Shown one piece after another: positions 15,572 to 23,938 of a stretch of 64,000 bases of DNA (its first letter is position 1; each line of letters begins with the position of its first letter). The stretch lies in assembly GCF_900184895.1 (NCBI RefSeq), contig NZ_FXZK01000008.1, positions 1 through 64,000 on the forward strand, written 5' to 3'. Made by a program: the position numbers and the translations under genes. The notes under the pieces were generated by a model. That model searched no databases. It saw only the letters and a program-made list of their open reading frames with translations, and had not been told where the DNA came from. Origin of the DNA: Flavimaricola marinus (GTDB taxonomy: Bacteria; Pseudomonadota; Alphaproteobacteria; Rhodobacterales; Rhodobacteraceae).

Positions 15572-18457
15572 ATGACGGCAATACCCCCCGTGTCAGCCAC
15601 TGGCCTCAATGATGCGGCGCTCGAAGAGCAGTTTCAGGCACTGGTCAGACAGGTGCCGACCCGCTCCCCGATCTATCTGCCGACAGACAAGGTGCCGCTG
15701 GCTGACAAGGTCCGCGGAATGGCCCATGTCAAACAGATCTACGATGTCGATCTGGAGGCGAAATACCGACCCCGGATGCGTGCCCTGCGCGAGCAGTTCA
15801 AGGACACCAAGCGGTGCTTTCTGATCGGCAACGGGCCCAGCCTGAACGAGACCGACCTGACCCTGCTCAAGGACGAGGTCACCTTCGCGGTCAACGGGTT
15901 CTTTCTCAAGGCCAAGGAGCTGGACTGGAAGCCCACCTTCTACTGTGTCGAGGATCATCTGGTGGCCGAGGATCGGGCCGAGTGGATCAACGCGTTTTCC
16001 GGGCCGATCAAATTCTTTCCCGCCTATCTGGGCTATATGTTCCCGCCCGGACCGGACACGATCTTCTACAATCACCAGCCCCGGGTCAGCTATCCGCACA
16101 GCTTCGACTTTTCCCGCGCCGCCGATGTGATCACCTATACCGGCTGCACCGTGACCTTCTCGATGATGCAGCTGGCCACATGGCTGGGATTTGAAGAGAT
16201 CTATCTGATCGGCGTCGATGCGAGCTACGACATCCCGGCGGATGTGGAGCAGGGATCGGATTACGATACCGGCGTGCTCGACATGAAATCCGACGATCCG
16301 AACCACTTCGATCCCGACTATTTCGGCAAGGGGTTTCGCTGGCACGACCCGCAGGTCAATCAGATGGTCGAGGCCTACAAGGTCGCCCGGGCGACGCTCG
16401 AAGGCACCGGGCAGACCATCTACAACGCCACTGTCGGCGGCCAACTCGAGGTGTTCGAGCGGCGCGACTATGCCAGCCTGTTCGGGGCGCACCAAGACCC
16501 CGGCCCCAGCCCGCGCACCCGGCCCCTCGGCCAGACCGGCGAGGACAGCCACCCGCGGCTTCTGGTGCTCGACATGACTGCGATGGGCGACAAGACAGCC
16601 ACCGGCGAGGTCAAGGCCAACCTGCTGCGCGACTGGCCCCGCCACAAGCTGATGCAGATCGCCAGCCCCAAGCCCAACCAGTTGTCCTTCGTGCGCCGGA
16701 CGCCGGAGGGCGATTACGGCAGCCGCATGATGAACGCGCAGGACGTGCGCGCCTCGATCGCCGCTTTCGACCCCGAGGTGATCCTCTACCGCCCGCTCGC
16801 CGACAGACCGGCCCTGCACGACATGGCGATGGCGGAGATCAGCGCCCGGCCCGATACGACGCTCGTCACCTGGATCATGGATGACTGGCCCGCCCGGCTC
16901 GAAGCCGACGATCCCGCCCGTTTCGCCACCGTCGACGCCGAACTGCGGGGGCTGTTTGCCCGGTCCGGGCTGCGCCTGACGATTTCGGATGCGATGAGCA
17001 GCGCCTTTGCCGAGCGTTATGGGCTGCCCTTCGAGGCCTTCGCCAACGGGATCGACGCAAGCCACTGGACAGCGCCCCGGCAGCACCATGGTCGGGGCAT
17101 CGTGATCCGCTATGCCGGTGGCATCGCCCCCGACATGAACGCCGCCAGCCTGCAACGGATCGCCCGGACGGTCGAGGCCCGCGCCAAGGCCGGTCAGGAC
17201 GTGCGCCTCGAGATCAGCACCCGCGAACATTGGGCCAAGGTCAGCGGGCACCTGTTCGACGGCCTGCACAGCACGAGCCTGAACACGGAAGAGCGGTCGC
17301 AAGAGGATTATATCCGCTGGCTGTGTGAGGCGGACGTGGTTCTGATCGCCTACAACTTCGATGCCGGTTCACAGCGCTACGTGCAGTATTCGATGGCCAA
17401 CAAGCTGCCGGAATGTCTCGCCTCCGGAGCCGCCGTGCTGGCGCATGGACCACGCGGGCTGGCCACGATCGACAGGCTCGCGGACCTGGGTGTCGCGGAT
17501 CTGGTCGATACCGAAAGCGCCGACGCGCTGGCCAGTGCCATCGCCCGGCTGGCCGATCCCGAACACCGCCGGACGAAAGGCGCCGCCGCGCGTGCGGTCG
17601 CGCTGTCGCAGTTCGAATTGACCGGTCTGAACACCCGGCTGGCCAAGGCCTTCCGCAGCGCCATCGCCGCTCCGGCCGTGGCCCGGACACAGGCCGCGCC
17701 GGCCGCTGATGCCGACCGTCCGGACCGACCGGTTACCGACGCCGGACCGACGCAATCGGAACCGGCCATCGGCAGGCCGGCCGTGACACGGTTCTACTGG
17801 CGCCCCACCCCGGACGCCGAATATCAGCCGGTCAGCCTGTCCGACGTCACCGGCCAGCCGGAGACCGCGGGACGCGACCCCGGCGCCTTTGTTCTGAGCT
17901 ATGTCGATCCCTGCGTCTGGCTGTCCGACGCCCTGCGCGAAGGTCGATCCGCCGACACCGCTCTGGCAGACTGGAACAGCACGCTGCGGCGGCATCTGGT
18001 CGTCGCGAGGACACTATCGGGCAAGTGCCGCTACAGCGTGGCTGCACAGCTTGCCTCCGGCACCCCGGAGGCCGACGGCCCGGATCTGGCGCCGCTGGCC
18101 GCTGCCGCCATGCATGTGCTGCGCAATGCCGAAACCCTGCGGTTTCTGGCCGAACTGGGCGGGCTCGCCGACAGCCTGTCCACCGATGCCATAGCCGCGA
18201 TGGCAGAGCGCACGTCCTCCCCCGGCACAGCATCTGCACCCGATACGCCGCAGGCCGAAACAGCACTGCGCGACGCCCGCGCCCGGCACAATCTGGCCGA
18301 AGAGCAGGTCAAGCAGCTGCGGGCCATGGTCGAGCTTTACCACAAGGATGCAGAGGCATTGCGGGACGAACTGACCCGGATCGAGCGATCGACATCCTGG
18401 CGGGTGACGCAGCCCTTGCGGGGGCTGCGCCGCGTTCTGAGCTTCAGAAAGCCCTAG
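15572..18457 (+). CDS. Multidomain glycosyltransferase (GT42/DUF115-like, GT4-like, coiled-coil tail)
   Basis: About 961 residues. The first 310 residues contain CFLIGNGPSLNETDLTLL and MMQLATWLGFEEIYLIGVD, the GT42/DUF115-like set. About 320-690 is a GT-B/GT4-like domain (PRLLVLDMTAMGDKTATG, TWIMDDWPARL, IRYAGGIAPDMNAASLQRIA, MANKLPECLASGAAV) closely paralleling the protein at 6236. A variable linker is followed by a short coiled coil and the tag STSWRVTQPLRGLRRVL. Compared with its paralogue it lacks the middle GT-A-like region and most of the coiled coil. Start is uncertain: ATG at 15572 is chosen; ATG at 15500 would add a proline-rich, unlikely leader. Stop is 3 bases from that of convergent manC. 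Confidence 0.72.
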   Translation: MTAIPPVSATGLNDAALEEQFQALVRQVPTRSPIYLPTDKVPLADKVRGMAHVKQIYDVDLEAKYRPRMRALREQFKDTKRCFLIGNGPSLNETDLTLLKDEVTFAVNGFFLKAKELDWKPTFYCVEDHLVAEDRAEWINAFSGPIKFFPAYLGYMFPPGPDTIFYNHQPRVSYPHSFDFSRAADVITYTGCTVTFSMMQLATWLGFEEIYLIGVDASYDIPADVEQGSDYDTGVLDMKSDDPNHFDPDYFGKGFRWHDPQVNQMVEAYKVARATLEGTGQTIYNATVGGQLEVFERRDYASLFGAHQDPGPSPRTRPLGQTGEDSHPRLLVLDMTAMGDKTATGEVKANLLRDWPRHKLMQIASPKPNQLSFVRRTPEGDYGSRMMNAQDVRASIAAFDPEVILYRPLADRPALHDMAMAEISARPDTTLVTWIMDDWPARLEADDPARFATVDAELRGLFARSGLRLTISDAMSSAFAERYGLPFEAFANGIDASHWTAPRQHHGRGIVIRYAGGIAPDMNAASLQRIARTVEARAKAGQDVRLEISTREHWAKVSGHLFDGLHSTSLNTEERSQEDYIRWLCEADVVLIAYNFDAGSQRYVQYSMANKLPECLASGAAVLAHGPRGLATIDRLADLGVADLVDTESADALASAIARLADPEHRRTKGAAARAVALSQFELTGLNTRLAKAFRSAIAAPAVARTQAAPAADADRPDRPVTDAGPTQSEPAIGRPAVTRFYWRPTPDAEYQPVSLSDVTGQPETAGRDPGAFVLSYVDPCVWLSDALREGRSADTALADWNSTLRRHLVVARTLSGKCRYSVAAQLASGTPEADGPDLAPLAAAAMHVLRNAETLRFLAELGGLADSLSTDAIAAMAERTSSPGTASAPDTPQAETALRDARARHNLAEEQVKQLRAMVELYHKDAEALRDELTRIERSTSWRVTQPLRGLRRVLSFRKP

Positions 18458-18460
18458 GGC

Positions 18461-19882
18461 CTACTCCCTTGCGTAGACATCCTCGTAGCGGATGATGTCG
18501 TCCTCGCCGAGGTAGCTGCCGGTCTGCACCTCGATCAGCACCATCGGCACCTTGCCGGGGTTCTCCATCCGGTGCACGGCGCCCAGCGGGATATAGACCG
18601 ACTGGTTTTCGCTCAGCAGGCGGACGTCCTCGTCCACGGTGACACGGGCGGTGCCTTCGACCACGATCCAGTGCTCGGAGCGGTGATGGTGGCTTTGCAG
18701 GCTCAGCGCGGCACCGGGATGCACCACGATCCGCTTGACCTGAAACCGGCCGCCGATGATCAGGCTCTCGTACCAGCCCCATGGCCGGTAGTCGCGGGGC
18801 AGCTGCACCGCCTGAGACGCGCCCTTGGCCTTGAGGGCGGCGACCGCCTCCTTGACCCGCTGGGCTTCGGATTTCGGGGCGACCAGCACCGCATCCGACA
18901 TCGCCACGACCATCATGTCCTCCAGCCCGATGCCGACGACTTCCTGGCCCGGGGTTTCCGAGCGCAGCAACGTGTCCGCACAGCCAATCGCCGTGGCATG
19001 ATCGGAACAGACATTGCCATCCGAGTCCGGCCCGCTTTCGCGCCAGACCGCGTCCCAGCCGCCCAGATCGGACCAGCCGGCGGTATAGGGCATCACGGCA
19101 AGGTTCTCGGCCTTCTCCATGATCGCATAGTCGATCGAGATATCCTCCAGCGCGCCCCAGGGCTCGGCGGCCAGACGGGTAAAGCCCAGATCGGATTTCG
19201 CCCCGTCGAGGGCCGCGGTGACGCCGGCCATCAATTCCGGGGCATGGGCCTTGTAGGCGGCGACGATGCTCGCGGCACTGAACAGGAAGATACCTGCGTT
19301 CCACAGGAAATTGCCCGCGGCCAGCATCTCGGTGGCGCGGGCGGCGTCGGGCTTCTCCACGAAGCGGGCCAGCGGCTGCGGCGTGGCCGCCCCGGCATCG
19401 GCCCCCTTGGCCAGCTCCAGATAGCCATAGCCCGTCTCGGGGCGGTCGGGGGTGATGCCGAATGTCACCAGATCGCCGGCTTGCGCCCGCGGCACGGCGG
19501 CCTGCACGGCGGCGCGGAACGCGGCCGCATCGGGGATCACGTGATCGGAGGGCGCCACCAGCATCAGCGCCTGTGGATCCTGACGCTCCAGCCAGAGGGC
19601 GGCGGCCAGCACCGCGGGGGCGGTGTTGCGCCCCTCAGGCTCGATCAGAATACCTGCGGGGGCCTGTTCGACAGCGGCCAGCTGCTCGGTCACGATAAAG
19701 CGGAACGGCTCACCCGTCAGGATCACCGGTGCCCCGAAGCCTTCTCCCGACAGGCGCAGGCTCGAGGCCTGAAACAGGCTCTCTTCGCCCATCAGCTTGG
19801 CGAATTGCTTGGGGTAGCTCTTGCGTGACAACGGCCACAAACGGGTGCCAGAGCCACCACAGAGAAGAATTGGGGTAATCAT
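18461..19882 (-). CDS. manC: Mannose-1-phosphate guanylyltransferase / mannose-6-phosphate isomerase
   Basis: Makes GDP-mannose, the precursor of GDP-fucose. The 473-residue protein has the nucleotidyltransferase signature LCGGSGTRLWPLSRKSYPKQ at its start, VEKPDAARATEMLAAGN in the centre, and a C-terminal type II isomerase cupin (RPWGWYESLIIGG, HPGAALSLQSHHHRSEHW, IPLGAVHRMENPG). ATG at 19882 begins the conserved MITPILLCGG; an upstream extension is not conserved-looking. It converges with the 15572 gene and is divergent from the small coiled-coil gene at 20059. Confidence 0.96.
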   Translation of the reverse strand: MITPILLCGGSGTRLWPLSRKSYPKQFAKLMGEESLFQASSLRLSGEGFGAPVILTGEPFRFIVTEQLAAVEQAPAGILIEPEGRNTAPAVLAAALWLERQDPQALMLVAPSDHVIPDAAAFRAAVQAAVPRAQAGDLVTFGITPDRPETGYGYLELAKGADAGAATPQPLARFVEKPDAARATEMLAAGNFLWNAGIFLFSAASIVAAYKAHAPELMAGVTAALDGAKSDLGFTRLAAEPWGALEDISIDYAIMEKAENLAVMPYTAGWSDLGGWDAVWRESGPDSDGNVCSDHATAIGCADTLLRSETPGQEVVGIGLEDMMVVAMSDAVLVAPKSEAQRVKEAVAALKAKGASQAVQLPRDYRPWGWYESLIIGGRFQVKRIVVHPGAALSLQSHHHRSEHWIVVEGTARVTVDEDVRLLSENQSVYIPLGAVHRMENPGKVPMVLIEVQTGSYLGEDDIIRYEDVYARE

Positions 19883-20058
19883 CGTTTTTGACGCCTTGTG
19901 ACTTTTAAAGGACTGGTGAACTGTTGGAGCCTTTATGGGACAAAAGCGGACCACCTTAAAGATGTACTCGGTGTCAGAGTGCGCTAGAGATTCTCATAAG
20001 ACACAGGCTGACGGCGGCGGAGTGCCGACGGCCACCGGACAGAAGGACCGCACGGCCC

Positions 20059-20400
20059 ATGCCTGACCTTGCACAAGCCGTCTCAGCACCCGCCACGGAC
20101 GACGAGACCCAGCCGGCGCATCGGGCAAATGCCGCCCTGCGGCTGCAGGTGATGCGGCAGAACACTGCGCTGGACGGGCTGGCCGGACGGCTGGAAGAGC
20201 AGACCACCCAGATCGCAACGCTGGCAGGCAAACTGCGCGATAGCGACGCCCGGATCGTGGCCCTGACCCAAGACGCTCAGACCCTGCGCCAGGAGGTGGC
20301 GGCTCTGCGCGCCTCGAATTCGTGGCGGATCACCGCGCCCTTCCGGGGGCTGCGCCGGGCCTTCTGGTGGGTGCAGCGCCGTTGGGGTGGTCGAGCCTGA
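20059..20400 (+). CDS. Small coiled-coil protein with the glycosyltransferase C-terminal tag
   Basis: A 113-residue protein with no catalytic domain. Residues 25-85 form a heptad-rich coiled coil (LRLQVMRQNTALDGLAGRLE and onward), and the end reads SNSWRITAPFRGLRRAF followed by a basic, aromatic tail WWVQRRWGGRA. That end matches the last segment of the proteins at 6236 and 15572. It is either an independent adaptor that pairs with those coiled coils, or the detached 3' end of a former glycosyltransferase gene; the IS remnant immediately downstream favours some rearrangement. No function can be assigned. Confidence 0.55.
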   Translation: MPDLAQAVSAPATDDETQPAHRANAALRLQVMRQNTALDGLAGRLEEQTTQIATLAGKLRDSDARIVALTQDAQTLRQEVAALRASNSWRITAPFRGLRRAFWWVQRRWGGRA

Positions 20401-20526
20401 ACAATGAGGGCCATGCCCAGAGGGTGAAAATCGGACCCAAAGAAAGGGTGCAAGTCTGGCCTAGCAACTGTGTTTGATCCCACGGTTTGATAGTGCGATC
20501 CTTTCTCAGGGATGGAAGGTAGCAAC

Positions 20527-20700
20527 ATGGGCCAAGCTCGTCACGGGTGCGCCATGACCACGTTCGCCGTCAGGGCTGCAATACAACGATGGCAAGCTTC
20601 GCCCTCGCAGTTAAGCCGGGAACTGGGCATCAGCCCGAAGACTGTTGCGAAGTGGCATAAGCGGGCGAAAAGCCTGTTCCGATCAAGGCCGGTGCCTTAG
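20527..20700 (+). pseudogene. IS481-family transposase, N-terminal remnant
   Basis: The first 45 residues (MGQARHGCAMTTFAVRAAI, then LSRELGISPKTVAKWHKRA) match the N-terminal helix-turn-helix of IS481-type transposases. Homology stops after that and a stop codon follows at 20698; the DDE catalytic domain is absent. From about 20670 a different frame shows Hint-domain sequence, so the element is cut at that junction. Confidence 0.75.
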
Positions 20701-21143
20701 AACAAAACCTCCCGATTCAGGATCTGATTGTCTCGCCACAGCATAGGATATTGGTGGGCGGAAATCGCGAGTTGCAAGATAGCTTTGAGAGCGAAGCTTT
20801 CGCGCCTGCGAAATCGCTGACATCGCTACCCGGAATCTAGTATATGAAGGGTATATCCAAAATCACATGGATTAATTTCGCCTGTGACCGGCACGAGGTT
20901 GTCACAGCCGACGACTGCCTGTCAGAGTCGCCGCGACTTGGGCCAATGGTTGTCAATGGGATGACGGCTTCCGAGCGTCGAGCGGTGATCAATATCTTCG
21001 GGTCTGCCTCGACGCCAGACTCTGCGTTGAACGATCCAACAGCACTGGAATGCCTTGAGGTTGGAGCCGCCCGGCGGCAGCTTGCGAAAAGCTTAGAAGA
21101 GAAGAGCAACGTGTCTCAAAGGAAATCAGAGAAGGGGACATAG
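20670..21143 (+). pseudogene. Hint-domain (Hint_2 type) protein, broken C-terminal part
   Basis: In one frame from 20670, codons read PVPIKAGALEQNLPIQDL, IVSPQHRILVGGNRELQ and FAPAKSLTSLPGI, then a TAG at 20838-20840, then on in the same frame with ITWINFACDRHEVVTAD, SPRLGPMVVNGMTASERRA and GAARRQLAK. This is the order of the Hedgehog/intein-like domain seen in many Rhodobacteraceae secreted proteins (L-VSPQHR-L core, later DRHE). The start is missing (replaced by the IS481 piece) and the in-frame stop breaks it. The part after the stop could still be opened at ATG 20844 (99 codons), but is probably not functional. Confidence 0.7.
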
Positions 21144-21469
21144 ACGCCGCGATGGAGCGATATGAGGCTGATCGTATGCAGGCTCCGCGTACCGCTGCCA
21201 CCGCCGGTCAGCAGGGCTATGTTATCCGAGGTTTCGATCCATGTCAGATCCGCCTCGGCCCCTGCCGCATCGTTGCGCCGGTGATTGGAGGTATCGGTCA
21301 CTGTCAGGGTCTGACCGTCGATATCCCAGGCGCTGATCGCCCCGTCATAACGGGTCGTCGCATAGAGCACCGGCCCCGATCCATTGTCGATGATCTCAAG
21401 TTCGGTGATCTGGGATATCTCCAGATCCGACGCGCTCGTCTCATAGGTAACAAATTGTAGTGCTGGCAT
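21116..21469 (-). pseudogene. N-terminal fragment of a large repeat/beta-propeller-like protein
   Basis: ATG at 21469 starts MPALQFVTYETSASDLEIS and continues ITELEIIDNGSGPVLYATTR, YDGAISAWDIDGQTLTVTD, with a blade-like repeating pattern typical of the starts of long secreted or RTX/Hint proteins. The homologous-looking part ends near LLTGGGSGTRSLHTISL; the last 15 codons look unrelated and stop at 21116, overlapping the tail of the Hint pseudogene on the other strand. I read it as a truncated gene start. Exact family not recognised. Confidence 0.5.
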
Positions 21470-21669
21470 GGGCAGTCGGCCCCCCCGGACCGTACGCTTG
21501 GCAGGATGTAACGCGCCAAGACTGGGCTCGGGGGGTGGCGACGGGCGGAGCACAATTGCGGCACGAGGGGGGAGGTTGCCGCGCTATTTATTAAACCGTG
21601 CAGGCATTGGTTGCGGGACCGCAGGCCGCGGCCTAGAACGGGCACCAACGCAGCATACGAGGACACCCC

Positions 21670-23055
21670 ATGCCCCCCAAATTCGGCACCAGCGGCCTGC
21701 GCGGCCTTGTGACAGAGCTGACAGAGACCTTGGTCGCGGATCACGTGGCCGCCTTCATCAGCGCCTGCCCCACGGGCACGGGTCTGTTCATCGGACAGGA
21801 TTTGCGCAGCTCGTCCCCCATGCTGGCAGACGTGGTGGCACGTACGGGCCAGGCGGCCGGGCTGGCCGTCACCGATTGCGGGGCAGTGCCGACGCCGGCG
21901 CTGGCGATGGCGTCGATGCAGGCGGGCGCCGCCGCCGTGATGATCACCGGCAGCCACATCCCCGACGATCGCAACGGGCTCAAGTTCTACACCCCCGAGG
22001 GTGAGATCACCAAAGAGCACGAGGCCGCGATCCTCGCGACATTGGGCACCTCCTCTGGCGCGGCGACGGCAGGCCCCGCCCCGGCCAGCAACACCGGTGC
22101 CAACGCCGCCTATATCGCCCGCTATGTCACGGCCTTCGGGCCCGAGGCGCTGGCCGGGCTGACCATCGGGGTCTATAGCCATTCCGCCGTTGGCCGCGAT
22201 GTGCTGATCGAGGCGTTTCAGGCGCTGGGGGCCAAGACGCTGGAACTGGGCCGGGCGGACCGGTTCATCCCGGTGGACACCGAGGCCGTCGATGCCGAGA
22301 CCCGCGCCCAACTGGCCGCTTGGGCGGCAGAGCATCCGCTGGATGCGATCGCCTCAACCGACGGCGATGGCGACCGGCCGCTGATGACCGACGAGACGGG
22401 CCGGGTGATCGTGGGCGACGTGCTGGGCCAGATCACCGGGGCGATGCTCGGGGCCGAGGTGGCGGTGACGCCGGTCTCGTCCAACACCGGGGCCGAGGCG
22501 GGGGGCGCCTTCGGACGGGTGATCCGCACCAGGATCGGCTCGCCTTTCGTGATTGCGGGGATGGAGCAGGCCGGCGGCAAGGTCGTGGGCTACGAGGCCA
22601 ACGGCGGGTTCCTTCTGGGCTTTGAGGCGCAGGGGCCTGCCGGGCCGTTGCCGCCGCTGATGACGCGCGACGCGCTGCTGCCGCTGATCGCACCGCTGGT
22701 GCAGGCCCGCGGGGCCGGTGGGCTGGCGGCGCTGGTGGCCGCACAGCCCCCGCGCTTTACCGCCGCCGACCGGCTGCAGGAGGTGCCGACGGAGCGGTCT
22801 CTGGCGCTGGTTGCGTCGCTGAGTTCCAGCGCCGAAGAACGGGCCCGTTTTCTGGCCTCCTTCGAGGGCAGCGAAGCCCGCATCGACCAGACCGACGGGC
22901 TGCGGATCACCATGACCGACGGGCGGATCGTGCACCTGCGTCCCTCGGGCAATGCACCCGAACTGCGGTTCTACGGCGAGGCAGACAGCGCCGCGGCGGC
23001 AGAGGCCCTCTTGGCGGAGGGGCTGGCGATCCTGCGGGCGGCGGTGGACGGCTAA
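21670..23055 (+). CDS. manB: Phosphomannomutase
   Basis: Interconverts mannose-6-phosphate and mannose-1-phosphate, feeding ManC. The 461-residue protein shows the four sites of the alpha-D-phosphohexomutase family: phosphoserine loop MITGSHIPDDRNGLKFY, metal loop STDGDGDRPLM, sugar loop VVGYEANGGFLLG, and phosphate loop LRPSGNAPELRFYGEA. The active loop is TGSHIP rather than the usual TASHNP, but the serine is kept. GAGG precedes the ATG. It completes a GDP-fucose set with manC, gmd and fcl. Phosphoglucomutase activity is possible as well. Confidence 0.93.
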   Translation: MPPKFGTSGLRGLVTELTETLVADHVAAFISACPTGTGLFIGQDLRSSSPMLADVVARTGQAAGLAVTDCGAVPTPALAMASMQAGAAAVMITGSHIPDDRNGLKFYTPEGEITKEHEAAILATLGTSSGAATAGPAPASNTGANAAYIARYVTAFGPEALAGLTIGVYSHSAVGRDVLIEAFQALGAKTLELGRADRFIPVDTEAVDAETRAQLAAWAAEHPLDAIASTDGDGDRPLMTDETGRVIVGDVLGQITGAMLGAEVAVTPVSSNTGAEAGGAFGRVIRTRIGSPFVIAGMEQAGGKVVGYEANGGFLLGFEAQGPAGPLPPLMTRDALLPLIAPLVQARGAGGLAALVAAQPPRFTAADRLQEVPTERSLALVASLSSSAEERARFLASFEGSEARIDQTDGLRITMTDGRIVHLRPSGNAPELRFYGEADSAAAAEALLAEGLAILRAAVDG

Positions 23056-23247
23056 AGGCGCGTCCGACTAGGACAGGTTCACCAGCATCGGATAGCCGGC
23101 CGGCGCCACGGGAAACCGGGCGCCAAAGAGGCCGGCCTCGTCCGCCCGCGGCGCGCGCAGGTTGTCGCACAACTGCGGGTTCGAGCGACATGGGCAACCA
23201 AGGCGCGGGGCATGGCAGGCAGCCCCGGCACGCCGTTGCGGGTGGCG

Positions 23248-23922
23248 TCAGAACGAATAGCCCAGACGCTCTATCTCGTCGCGGAACACCGTCGAGATCA
23301 CCTCGCGGGCGGCATCGTCGTAATAGCTGCGGTAATCGGCGGTATCGCGGCCTTTGGTGACATTGACCTGCGGCAGCACGAAATCGGCAGGCAGGCCAAG
23401 ACGATCGGTGATCGCGGCAAAATCCTCGGCCAGCGTCTCGTAGCGCAGGATGTGATCGACCTCGTCGATGAAGTTGCCGTTCATGCGCGCCTTGCGGCCC
23501 TTTTTCAGATGCTCGGCGTATTCCTCGACGACCCATTCGGCAAAGGTCATGCCAGAGGCGCGGCGCAACCCGTCGGCATAGCCGGGGATCTTGTTCACCC
23601 AGCTGTCCGGCTTGTCGAGCAGGTGGGCATAGTCCTTCACCTTCTTGGCCCATGCCGAGACGATGGAATCGTAGGGGTTACGCACCGTGACGAATTTGAA
23701 GAACGTCTCCAGAACCTCGGGCTCGACCAGTCCGTACTCGCGCAACTGACGCGGTGTCGTGTGCTTTCGCTGCACGACGATCTTGCCCTTGTCGTCCATG
23801 ATATCGGCCTCGGGGACATAGACACAGGGCAGCGCCTCGGTCAGGGCCTGGCCGGTGGCCGTGCTCGCGGTGCGCGGGTTCAGAAAATAGATGAACCGGT
23901 TCGGGTGAGAGATAATAGCCAT
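23248..23922 (-). CDS. Sulfotransferase family protein
   Basis: A 224-residue protein. FIYFLNPRTASTATGQALTE near the N-terminus takes the place of the PAPS 5'-phosphosulfate loop (PRTAST) and KFVTVRNPYDSIVSAWAKKV fits the 3'-phosphate block (RNP-D---S). ATG at 23922 begins MAIISHPNRF. It lies 16 bases downstream of the large transferase at 23939 on the same strand and is surely co-transcribed with it, so sulfation of that enzyme's product is a good inference. The protein ends ERLGYSF, a normal-looking C-terminus. Confidence 0.78.
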   Translation of the reverse strand: MAIISHPNRFIYFLNPRTASTATGQALTEALPCVYVPEADIMDDKGKIVVQRKHTTPRQLREYGLVEPEVLETFFKFVTVRNPYDSIVSAWAKKVKDYAHLLDKPDSWVNKIPGYADGLRRASGMTFAEWVVEEYAEHLKKGRKARMNGNFIDEVDHILRYETLAEDFAAITDRLGLPADFVLPQVNVTKGRDTADYRSYYDDAAREVISTVFRDEIERLGYSF

Positions 23923-23938
23923 GGGCTCAGTTCCGTTC

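Noticed and set aside
23068-23247. Readable frame continuing in phase after the sulfotransferase stop (ends AGLFGARFPVAPAGYPMLVNLS)
   Set aside because: It looks protein-like, but the sulfotransferase ends normally at LGYSF and no start codon opens the extra frame. Possibly a gene fragment; not enough to call.
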